IMG/VR virus record: IMGVR_UViG_3300022602_000150
Span: 1-49,641 of that record
Origin: a virus
Reading direction: 5' to 3' (one strand)
DNA length: 49,641 nucleotides
The translations under genes were made by a program, and so were the position numbers. The notes under the pieces were generated by a model. It was not told where the DNA came from and made no database searches. It saw nothing but the letters and a program-made list of their open reading frames with translations. This document shows positions 1 to 6,155 of the stretch, one piece after another. Positions within the stretch are counted from its first letter, which is position 1. Each line of letters starts with the position of its first letter.

Positions 1-165
1 GTTGGCTTTCTCCGAGTCTGGATGATTGGCCACGGCGAGGTATCTCTCGAAGAAGCTGAGCTGATCTGGCACCATATCCCATGTACGACGCAGTATCGTC
101 AGGTTATGCCTGTCGATCGCCTTGGCCAGCATGTGCTGAGGCCAGTCTATCATACCCCTGCTCAC
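1..165 (-). CDS. Unknown protein, N-terminal part only (runs off the left edge)
   Basis: An open frame on the minus strand continues to the window edge, so only about 55 codons are visible. The GTG at 165 overlaps the TGA of the preceding gene (GTGA) and has an AGGGAAGGA ribosome binding site about 8 bases upstream. An in-frame ATG at 153 begins MIDWPQHMLAKAID and is the alternative start, but its spacing to AGGGG is poor. The visible part is soluble-looking, with alternating hydrophobic and charged residues and no signal peptide. It is the last visible gene of the accessory operon that starts at 2840. I do not recognise it. Reading frame confidence is fair; function is unknown. Confidence 0.55.
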   Translation of the reverse strand, partial: MSRGMIDWPQHMLAKAIDRHNLTILRRTWDMVPDQLSFFERYLAVANHPDSEKAN

Positions 166-1031
166 AGCATGAATCCTTCCCTCTTTGGATTGGTGTACAC
201 CATCTTGAACCATCTGCTGGCATCGGCATCCAGCTCCGGCATGGGAAAACCACATGAATCGCGCAGCATCGAGCCAAGCTCCCTGGCGGCATGCTCTGGG
301 TTTGAATTCATCACCGTCGACCACTTGGCTGAGAACCAATCGTAATCGTTTATGTCGGTGTGCCGCACCCTGCGCCTCACCATGTCAGCCATGGCAGATC
401 TGGCACCGAGCATGGCCCACGTGCCGTTGTCGACGTCGCGGCCTATGCTGGCCCATATGGTCAGGCGATTGAGGTTACCCCTCCATATGCGCTTCCATTG
501 TCCGGCGAAATCAGCCAAGGGCTTGCCATCCACGTAGCTCATCTTTATGCCCTCCCTGTATCCGGCTCGCCACGCCTGGTAGGGTGTGCAGTTCTGCACG
601 GTGGTGCTGGCCACCGAATCCACCTGGTAATAGCGTATGTCCCAGCAGAAGTCGGTGGTGTTGCCAGCCTCGTGCGTGCTGCTGGACAGCATGGATCCAC
701 TGTCCCAGATCTTTATGCCGCCGTTGCCATACTCGAGGCCGTTTATGATGTTACGGCTCTTGAAGCTGAGGCAGGCATCCTCCATCCCCGAATCATCCAT
801 CTCGCCGTCCAACCCACCGTCCTCGATCCAGTTGTCGCCGTCCACGGTGACGAACCGCCGTGTGGTGCTGGCGTTGGCGCAGGCCTTGTGCGCGGCATCA
901 AACCCGAGGACGCCGTGCACGCGCTTGGCATGCGGTGCCAGGCTGCACAGCCTCTGCCAGTTGGCGTCGGCGTTGGGCTCGTCGTAGCTGATGAGGAACA
1001 CGTCCACGTCCATCGGCCTAAACGCCACCAT
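162..1031 (-). CDS. Glycosyltransferase-like protein, VDGD family, paralogue A
   Basis: A 289-residue protein. The N-terminal region (about residues 10-70) has the pattern FLISYDEP..A..NW..L, then P.AKRVHGV.G...AH..CA, then VTVDGD at 62-66. The Asp-Gly-Asp at 64-66 sits where GT-A fold enzymes carry the DxD motif that binds a nucleotide-sugar through a metal ion. The next gene upstream (1018-1692) has the same motifs in the same order, so the two are paralogues; this one is longer by about 65 residues at the C-terminus. The start at 1031 has AGGGAGAGG about 5 bases upstream and overlaps the previous stop by 14 bases; ATG 1013 is an alternative. A sugar-transfer role on phage DNA or the host surface is inference. 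Substrate unknown. Confidence 0.6.
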   Translation of the reverse strand: MVAFRPMDVDVFLISYDEPNADANWQRLCSLAPHAKRVHGVLGFDAAHKACANASTTRRFVTVDGDNWIEDGGLDGEMDDSGMEDACLSFKSRNIINGLEYGNGGIKIWDSGSMLSSSTHEAGNTTDFCWDIRYYQVDSVASTTVQNCTPYQAWRAGYREGIKMSYVDGKPLADFAGQWKRIWRGNLNRLTIWASIGRDVDNGTWAMLGARSAMADMVRRRVRHTDINDYDWFSAKWSTVMNSNPEHAARELGSMLRDSCGFPMPELDADASRWFKMVYTNPKREGFML

Positions 1032-1692
1032 GGAACCTCTCCCTGAGCCATTCGAAATCGTTTATCATCCTCAGAGCATCCGTGTCGCCGCGGTTGGCTT
1101 CGAAATATGCGACGGCATCTGAAGCGCCGCGCAGCACGCTGTCAGCGAATGGCACGGGATTGGCCTTCGTGAGCCATGTGTCCAACCTCTGCCTGCTCTC
1201 GCCAGAGTCACCATTGGCGATGTTGTTGCACAGCTTTATGCATTCCCTGAACGCGCTCTTCCATGACTCGTACTCGCTGGTGTTGTATCTGGTGGTGGCA
1301 GGCACCTCATGCATCAGCTTCATGTTGCCAACCGTGGTGGTGAAGTCAAGCCAGGTGCCGTTGAAACCCAACACGGCTCGACGAGGCCACAGCTTTATGC
1401 TACCATAACCATATGCCAACCCGTTGACCGGATTCATGCTGCGCCACACATGCAGGTACCCCGTGTCATAGACGGGAGGTTTGTATGAGAACACGCTGTG
1501 GTCGTCGACGACGGTGTCGCCGTCCACCGTCCAGAACATGTTCGTGAAGCTCAGCTCGGCACAGCGCTTGTGGGCGTTGTGTATGCCCTTGATGCCATGC
1601 ACGCGCCTGGCATGCGGCATGCGAGATGAGAGGTGTTGCCAGTTTAGATCGGCCTCTGGTTCGTCATAGCTGATGAAGAATATATCATGCAT
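1018..1692 (-). CDS. Glycosyltransferase-like protein, VDGD family, paralogue B
   Basis: A 224-residue protein, clearly related to its neighbour at 162-1031. Shared features are FFISYDEPEAD.NW..L at residues 5-21, PHARRVHGIKGI..AH..CA at about 26-44 and WTVDGD at 54-59, with a candidate metal-binding DxD (D57, D59). The C-terminal half is less conserved but keeps an '.NGL.YG.GSIKLW' segment found in both copies. The start lies 3 bases after the stop of the GT8-like gene, with only a weak ribosome binding site, so translational coupling is likely. A GT-A-type fold is inferred from motifs. An alternative is a related nucleotide-sugar-binding protein without transferase activity. Confidence 0.6.
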   Translation of the reverse strand: MHDIFFISYDEPEADLNWQHLSSRMPHARRVHGIKGIHNAHKRCAELSFTNMFWTVDGDTVVDDHSVFSYKPPVYDTGYLHVWRSMNPVNGLAYGYGSIKLWPRRAVLGFNGTWLDFTTTVGNMKLMHEVPATTRYNTSEYESWKSAFRECIKLCNNIANGDSGESRQRLDTWLTKANPVPFADSVLRGASDAVAYFEANRGDTDALRMINDFEWLRERFHGGV

Positions 1693-1695
1693 GGT

Positions 1696-2484
1696 TCAGA
1701 CGCCAACCAATCGTTCGACGCGTTCTATGTATGCATCAACCAGGGCTGCATCGCAGCGATGGTGCACGGGAAGGCGTATGGCCGACCCACCAAGCGTCAG
1801 CTTACCGGCATCGGCCACGTCTATGCCTTGGCCACGCGGATCGTGCTGCATGAAGGTTGGCACGGTGTTGGTGACTCGCCATTCCTCCGCCATGTCTGTC
1901 AGCCTCAATGCCAGGGAGAACGCCAGATCGGTCGTGAGCTCTGGTGGGGAATATCTATAGCTGAGGCATCCCTTTGAGACCATGTCCCAGTCCTTGAACA
2001 CCTGCTCCGCCATCTTGAAGTGCTCATAGACGGCCGGTTTCTTCTTGAAGAACATGAATCCGGCATGCACGTCAGCGAGCTTGCGATCCACGAAGAATGA
2101 CCTAGCATCGTGCCCCACCACGGAGTTGCACATGCAGAAGTCACCGGTTGACATCAGATCCCACCAAGGTTCGATGTCTCTGGTGAACAGCATATCAGCA
2201 TCCAGCTTGATGGTCTCATCATATGGGCTCAGGTATATGGCCTTCCACTCGTTGTGTATCTTACGGGTGTCTGTGGCTGATAGATCTCCCCATGGTATGT
2301 CGATGATGTTATCGAACGCCCAGGCGTATCTATCGGGGACGCGGTCCCCCGGTGTCACGGCTATGCTGAGGGACTTGGCGTTCCGCTGGGTGTGCCGCAG
2401 GCTGATGGCTAGCGCGTATGCCATCCTGACGTAATCGTTGCGGCCGTTGTTCTGCGCGAACGTCAGGAATCCCCGCGAGTTCAT
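1696..2484 (-). CDS. Glycosyltransferase, family 8-like (GT-A fold)
   Basis: A 262-residue protein with a clear GT-A signature: an N-terminal Rossmann-like part (FLTFAQNNG at 6-14; ALAISLR at 24-30; LSIAVTP at 39-45), then 'N.WKAIYLSPYDETIKLDADMLF', with D95-A96-D97 as the DxD metal site. Further on are a 'DVHAGFMFF' strand and a late 'MQHDP' segment that could give the histidine ligand seen in retaining GT8 enzymes. It would transfer a sugar from a nucleotide donor; the acceptor cannot be read from sequence. The start codon overlaps the previous stop (ATGA), with GGAG five bases upstream. It is the second gene of the accessory operon, followed by two VDGD proteins, suggesting one glycan or DNA-modification pathway. 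Confidence 0.72.
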   Translation of the reverse strand: MNSRGFLTFAQNNGRNDYVRMAYALAISLRHTQRNAKSLSIAVTPGDRVPDRYAWAFDNIIDIPWGDLSATDTRKIHNEWKAIYLSPYDETIKLDADMLFTRDIEPWWDLMSTGDFCMCNSVVGHDARSFFVDRKLADVHAGFMFFKKKPAVYEHFKMAEQVFKDWDMVSKGCLSYRYSPPELTTDLAFSLALRLTDMAEEWRVTNTVPTFMQHDPRGQGIDVADAGKLTLGGSAIRLPVHHRCDAALVDAYIERVERLVGV

Positions 2485-2840
2485 TTGAACTCCGAAAAGT
2501 CTGCCACCGATTTGGATGCAGCGTCGTCCGATATCCTCTTGTATTCCACCCTATACATGTTGGTTGCCTCGAAGTATCTCGAGAAGCATTCCTCCATGAA
2601 AGATCCCACATCCTCTATCTCTATGGGATTGCCTATGCTGTCTAACAGCACCACGGTGTCCCTACCCATGCCCTTGAGCATGTGCAGGAAGGATAGCAGC
2701 TCCCTATCGATGTCAAACACACCGCCGCCATGCCTATATCGCAGCATGGCCATGGCGCTGACCCTGACGGCATCCTTGCCGTCCAGCAGATCATTGCGCT
2801 GTTCTATGAAATCAAAGGCTTCTTTGCGTTTGGTGATCAT
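2481..2840 (-). CDS. Unknown 119-residue protein, first gene of the accessory operon
   Basis: A 119-residue protein beginning MITKRKEAFDFIEQRNDLL. It is hydrophilic, rich in charged residues, predicted mostly helical, with no membrane segment and no motif I can name. The start has TAGGAG nine bases upstream. A TTGACT/TATAAT promoter directly precedes it and the predicted transcript start lies only about 16 bases before the ATG. The ribosome binding site is also the right arm of a 9-bp inverted repeat with the end of the preceding late gene (2910-2918), so expression may depend on which promoter made the mRNA. It overlaps the glycosyltransferase by ATGA. Function unknown. Confidence 0.6.
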   Translation of the reverse strand: MITKRKEAFDFIEQRNDLLDGKDAVRVSAMAMLRYRHGGGVFDIDRELLSFLHMLKGMGRDTVVLLDSIGNPIEIEDVGSFMEECFSRYFEATNMYRVEYKRISDDAASKSVADFSEFK

Positions 2841-2847
2841 GGATCAA

Positions 2848-2918
2848 GGCTCCTACCGTTAGATTATACGATAAAAGCTGGTTAAGTCAAACCCAGATGC
2901 GGATGGTCAGTAGGAGCC
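2848..2918 (-). promoter_or_regulatory. Inverted repeat that can sequester the ribosome binding site of the 2481-2840 gene
   Basis: GGCTCCTAC (minus strand 2918-2910, the end of the 2907-3848 gene) is perfectly complementary to GTAGGAGCC (2856-2848), which contains the ribosome binding site TAGGAG. The 53-base loop holds the promoter. RNA started at the promoter (about 2856) lacks the first arm; read-through RNA from the late operon has both. This is the kind of logic known for T4 gene e, where only one class of transcript exposes the ribosome binding site. The pairing is seen; the regulation is inferred. Confidence 0.5.
2863..2890 (-). promoter_or_regulatory. Sigma-70-like (early class) promoter of the glycosyltransferase operon
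   Basis: On the minus strand TTGACT (2890-2885), a 16-base spacer and a perfect TATAAT (2868-2863). The predicted start is near 2856, just before the TAGGAG ribosome binding site. Same -35 and following TA as the promoters at 28101, 31475 and 32456. Confidence 0.78.
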
Positions 2919-3848
2919 CAGGCTGTTGGTTCTGGTGTATGCCGGAGGTGACACGCTGACCACACCGGTCGAGGTGTAGGTGTAGACGTTGCTCTGTATG
3001 GTTCCGGTGGATGTCGCCACCACGTTGCCACTGAGGCTGAAGTCGGCCTTGAATGATATGGCGTCGCCGTTGCCACCGTTCTCATGCAGCGCACCCGATG
3101 TGGATGCTGACACGGTGTATGTCAGATATGAGAAGGTTCCAACCCCGACCGTCGAGAATATGGGTTGGTATGTGCCGGTTAGGTTGTAGAAGCCCAAGGA
3201 GTATGTGGTGCCTCCTGTGCCGGTCTGCGTCGTGCCCGTGGCGCCGAACCGTATGGTACCCATCTGGGACAGCATGGCCGTGATGGCCGAGTCAAGTGGG
3301 TAAGACGGGCTGCCTGTCCTCAGCGCGGTGAGCTCTATCTGCCCTCCGGAGTTGAAGAAGAACCTCGCCTGATCCTCGCTGGGGAAGCTGACGGTGAAGC
3401 CGTGGTATATGTCAGCACCCGACCATCCGCCGGTCTTGCCGCTGATGCCAGCCAGTGCCGTGGTCATCTCGGTGGATGCGGCGTTCAGCCTGTTGCCGTC
3501 GAGGTCAGCCAATATGGCTGGTAGGCTGGGGCTTGAATCCGCGGCTATGAGGTTGCCCAACGTCGGAGTTGGGCCCAATCCCAGCAGGCTGCCGGTGTGC
3601 ACGTTCACGTTGCCGATGGCGACATAAAGCTTGTCCCAGTCGCTGGCCAATATCTTCTTTCCGATCTGGGCAGCCGGTATGGATAGGCCTATCTGGCCAT
3701 ATCCCCTGCTGCCGTATCCCACGCCAACCATGGCGGCTATGGCCGCGGAGGCCGCGGAATCGCTTGGATAGGCCGTGTTGGTGTCATTGGCACCCCTGAA
3801 GGTCATGTAATCCGATGCCAAAGCAACGTTGCCTGTGCCGTAGGTCAT
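2907..3848 (-). CDS. Virion structural (tail fibre-type) protein
   Basis: A 313-residue Gly/Ser/Thr-rich protein. The N-terminal part (about 10-100) contains ASDYMTF..AND, a short helix, VGYGSRGYGQ, and 'G.KILASDWDKLY.AI.NVN.HTG'. That layout matches a structural protein of marine T4-like phages, where a 'GYGQ ... I.A..W..L' pattern is conserved. The middle has 'ARFFFNSGGQIELTA', a segment typical of phage fibre and neck proteins. The C-terminus is beta-rich. It is the last gene of the tail block; the start at 3848 has GGGAAGGG inside the end of the preceding gene. The exact place in the virion is unknown; a tail-associated fibre is the best guess. Confidence 0.65.
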   Translation of the reverse strand: MTYGTGNVALASDYMTFRGANDTNTAYPSDSAASAAIAAMVGVGYGSRGYGQIGLSIPAAQIGKKILASDWDKLYVAIGNVNVHTGSLLGLGPTPTLGNLIAADSSPSLPAILADLDGNRLNAASTEMTTALAGISGKTGGWSGADIYHGFTVSFPSEDQARFFFNSGGQIELTALRTGSPSYPLDSAITAMLSQMGTIRFGATGTTQTGTGGTTYSLGFYNLTGTYQPIFSTVGVGTFSYLTYTVSASTSGALHENGGNGDAISFKADFSLSGNVVATSTGTIQSNVYTYTSTGVVSVSPPAYTRTNSLGSY

Positions 3849-3852
3849 GGTA

Positions 3853-5346
3853 TCATGCCCTTCCCAGTAGGACGACCTCTATGAGTTCAACATCATCGGT
3901 GTCCTTGTTGACCAATGATCTCGCGAATGATGAGTCCCTGTCGTTATTCATGTTAGCCATCGCGACACCTGGTGTCCCGCTGGTCACCAACCTCTGGCCC
4001 TTCCTGACAGGTCCGATGACCTTGCAAGGGACCCTGCCCAGCATGGCCACGAACGGATGGGTGGCATCGTCGCCGGCCAACTCGTTCATCCTAACCGCTG
4101 GGTTGGTCGATACCACGCCGAACACACCGCTATCATAGCCAATGGTGGTCGTGGTTATCTCCTTCTCACCGCCCAATATGACCACGTCTCCGGGGCCAAC
4201 GGGGGTGTCGGTCTCATAGCGTTCAGCGACGTCAGCGTAGAATGCGCTGGTGGCCGTTCCTATGAACAGGTTAGCCGTGATGTTGGCGTTGCTGTCTCGT
4301 ATCACGATGGTGCCTGCGACGGCCGCGTTGCTGGTGCCCGATGCGCCAGCTGCGATGGCATACCTCGTGCCCGATGTCGTCACGTTTGATCCAGGTGTGT
4401 TAACCGTTATGTAGAGCTGATTGCCATCAAACTCCAACGCACCGATCTGAGGTGTGGTCAGTATGGAACCGGATTGGAACAGCAACGGTGCCGCCGTGGT
4501 GCTGCCCGTCTTCAGGGTGACCGTACCGTTCAGGTAGCTGGTGCCACCGACGGAGAGGGCATTGTTGGTTACGGTTATGTTGCCCACGCCCAGCTGACCG
4601 CTGACGATTCCGTTTGTGGTGTAAACGGCCGAGAATTGGTACGAGCTGCTGCCCAGGCTGTATTTGTTGGTGGACGACGGTATGTTGTTCTGGCCGTTCT
4701 TGAACGTGGTGGAATCGCCGCTTAGGCCCACCCCTCCGACGTTTGAGTTGAAGTTGATGCCCGGTGATATGGTGCTGAACCCTGCTATTGCGACAGCCGG
4801 TGTGAACGTGGCGTCCTTGCTTATTATGGCGAACAGCGTGCCGCCTATGGTCAGCCTCCAGACCTGATGGTTGATGGATCCATCGGATATGATGGCCGTG
4901 TCTATCTGAGAATATGTTGGCACCGCGGAGTTGATTGGATCGTTGTTGGTGGCGCTGCCCAGGGGTCCAACCAGGTTCCATGTGGTTCCGTTCCACACCC
5001 AAAGCTGCAGATTGCTGCTATCATACCAGAAAGCACCAACGTTGGTGCCGGTGGTGGGTTTGGTGGAAGAAACGAGGACTCCGCCTGCCGCCTGCCAGCT
5101 GTTCCCGTTGTAGATGTTCAGGACTCCGGTGCTGGTGTTATACCAACCCTGCCCTGTCAGAGGCAGCGCTGGCTGAGCCGCTCCGGCGAAGTTGGTCATG
5201 GTCCACAGGATGTCCTCCATGATGGGTTCGCCGTAGTTCTGATAACCCTTGCCGGGGAACTTTAGGCTTGAATGCGTGGTATCTATGGTCCCATCCGCCA
5301 CCGTTGTGAGCAGAGTGCCATCAAATTTGTATATGCTAGTTGCCAT
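3853..5346 (-). CDS. Tail fibre-type protein with the 'DGT...LTGQ.WYN' N-terminal module
   Basis: A 497-residue protein. The N-terminal module (about residues 1-110) reads YKFDGTLLTTVADGTIDTT..SL.FPGKG..NYGE, then a helix, LPLTGQGWYNTSTG.L..YNG and FWYDSSNLQL.VWNG. The same module opens the plus-strand genes at 40236 and 43960. The middle is repetitive beta-structure. The C-terminal 120 residues (FYADVAERYETD..V.PGDVVILGG, VFGVVSTNPA..MN, 'VP.KV.GPV.KGQRLVTSGTPGVA') match a C-terminal domain common in fibre proteins of T4-like cyanophages. A late promoter lies 30 bases upstream and AGGA ten bases before the ATG. Probably a short or whisker-type fibre; receptor unknown. Confidence 0.75.
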   Translation of the reverse strand: MATSIYKFDGTLLTTVADGTIDTTHSSLKFPGKGYQNYGEPIMEDILWTMTNFAGAAQPALPLTGQGWYNTSTGVLNIYNGNSWQAAGGVLVSSTKPTTGTNVGAFWYDSSNLQLWVWNGTTWNLVGPLGSATNNDPINSAVPTYSQIDTAIISDGSINHQVWRLTIGGTLFAIISKDATFTPAVAIAGFSTISPGINFNSNVGGVGLSGDSTTFKNGQNNIPSSTNKYSLGSSSYQFSAVYTTNGIVSGQLGVGNITVTNNALSVGGTSYLNGTVTLKTGSTTAAPLLFQSGSILTTPQIGALEFDGNQLYITVNTPGSNVTTSGTRYAIAAGASGTSNAAVAGTIVIRDSNANITANLFIGTATSAFYADVAERYETDTPVGPGDVVILGGEKEITTTTIGYDSGVFGVVSTNPAVRMNELAGDDATHPFVAMLGRVPCKVIGPVRKGQRLVTSGTPGVAMANMNNDRDSSFARSLVNKDTDDVELIEVVLLGRA

Positions 5347-5376
5347 TGCAATCCATCCTGCGATTATGTATGGAGA

Positions 5377-5384
5377 TATTTATC
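5377..5384 (-). promoter_or_regulatory. T4-type late promoter (GATAAATA) before the 3853-5346 fibre gene
   Basis: GATAAATATC on the minus strand, 30 bases before the ATG at 5346. Matches the TATAAATA-type box recognised by gp55-containing RNA polymerase. Confidence 0.7.
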
Positions 5385-5390
5385 ACGCTA

Positions 5391-5984
5391 TCACACCGTC
5401 TGTATCCTGATGGTGTAGACCACCTGTATCTGCCTGTTGAGGCTCTTCTGCACGGGGCTGAATATCACGTGTGATATGAGCAATCCGGTGTCTGGACCAT
5501 TGCTGCCGTAGGCCTTCAGCCCAAGCTCGTTGAACACGTAGTTACCCTGCAGATCTGTCGCCGTGTCAAACGCCTCCTGCCCTGCTGGCTCACCCAGATC
5601 CAGGAAGCAGGTCACTATGACATCGCTGTAGGTGCTGCCGGTGCTGTGGGCGAACTGTATGTAGTTGCTGTTGGGGCTGAGGTTCAAGCCGCTCTGATCG
5701 TTGACCACCTTGTAGTAGGTCTCGTTGTAGAGCTGCGCCGATGTACCCACGGTGTTTGGCGGGAGATAGGTGATTATACCGGTCTCGCTTATGCTGGCAC
5801 CGCCGTTACCAAACACCATCTCCTGTATCCAGCTATCAGGCCTGTTGGCTATGGATCTGGCCAGGCTGATGCTGAAGTTCTCATAGTGTATGGCGTTGAA
5901 CTTGTCCACCAACACCTCACCAGTGACGGCGTCACGTATCAACACATGACCTGTTACGAATTGTTTGTGATCAGATTCCATCAT
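5391..5984 (-). CDS. Virion structural protein (baseplate/fibre region)
   Basis: A 197-residue protein, MMESDHKQFVTGHVLIRDAV at the start, followed by TGEVLVDKFNAIHYENFS, 'ARSIANR.DSWIQEMVFGNGG', and a beta-rich C-terminal half ending in 'QIQVVYTIRIQTV'. The N-terminal 25 residues resemble the 47-residue protein encoded just upstream (6000-6143). The pattern, a short beta hairpin then helix then '.FGNGG', is one I associate with small structural proteins in the tail region of environmental T4-like phages. There is no strong ribosome binding site before the tandem ATGs at 5984 and 5981. It ends just before the late promoter of the next fibre gene. Its place in the virion is inferred from position. 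Confidence 0.6.
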   Translation of the reverse strand: MMESDHKQFVTGHVLIRDAVTGEVLVDKFNAIHYENFSISLARSIANRPDSWIQEMVFGNGGASISETGIITYLPPNTVGTSAQLYNETYYKVVNDQSGLNLSPNSNYIQFAHSTGSTYSDVIVTCFLDLGEPAGQEAFDTATDLQGNYVFNELGLKAYGSNGPDTGLLISHVIFSPVQKSLNRQIQVVYTIRIQTV

Positions 5985-5999
5985 ATCGCGCCGTGTCCA

Positions 6000-6143
6000 T
6001 CAAAAGCTCTTGTTAACCAACACCGTGCCCGTCTCCACGTCTATTATCCTCAGGCTGCCGTAGACGAAGAGATGCATGTCCTCATCTGGCAGCTGCTGTG
6101 GCTCGACCTGACCTTGGTCATCTTCGGTTGGGGGTTGCGTCAT
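6000..6143 (-). CDS. Small 47-residue protein, paralogous to the N-terminus of the next gene
   Basis: A short frame not covered by any larger gene: MTQPPTEDDQGQVEPQQ, then LPDEDMHLFVYGSLRIIDVE and TGTVLVNKSF. The last 24 residues align with the start of the 5391-5984 protein (QFVTGHVLIRDAVTGEVLVDKF): V.G...I.D..TG.VLV.K. It fills the gap between the giant gene and the 197-residue gene. A late promoter box (CTAAATA, 6155-6148) ends only four bases before the ATG, so its own transcript would be leaderless or start at the ATG. GAGGAG lies about 11 bases upstream for read-through mRNA. Probably a real small structural gene or a partial duplication; function unknown. Confidence 0.6.
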   Translation of the reverse strand: MTQPPTEDDQGQVEPQQLPDEDMHLFVYGSLRIIDVETGTVLVNKSF

Positions 6144-6147
6144 GATC

Positions 6148-6155
6148 TATTTAGC
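6148..6155 (-). promoter_or_regulatory. T4-type late promoter (GCTAAATA) overlapping the stop of the giant gene
   Basis: GCTAAATAGATCAT on the minus strand; it shares TAAATAGATCAT exactly with the promoter at 39970. The predicted start falls at about 6141, at or inside the ATG of the 47-residue gene, so it may mainly serve the 197-residue gene further on. Confidence 0.6.

Noticed and set aside
360-1046. 228-residue plus-strand frame
   Set aside because: Complementary shadow of the VDGD protein gene; V/A/H/G-rich composition typical of antisense frames and no ribosome binding site.
5391-6143. Possible frameshift joining the 47-residue frame to the 197-residue gene
   Set aside because: Both copies of the shared segment are complete and each has its own start, so duplication explains the pattern better than a broken single gene.
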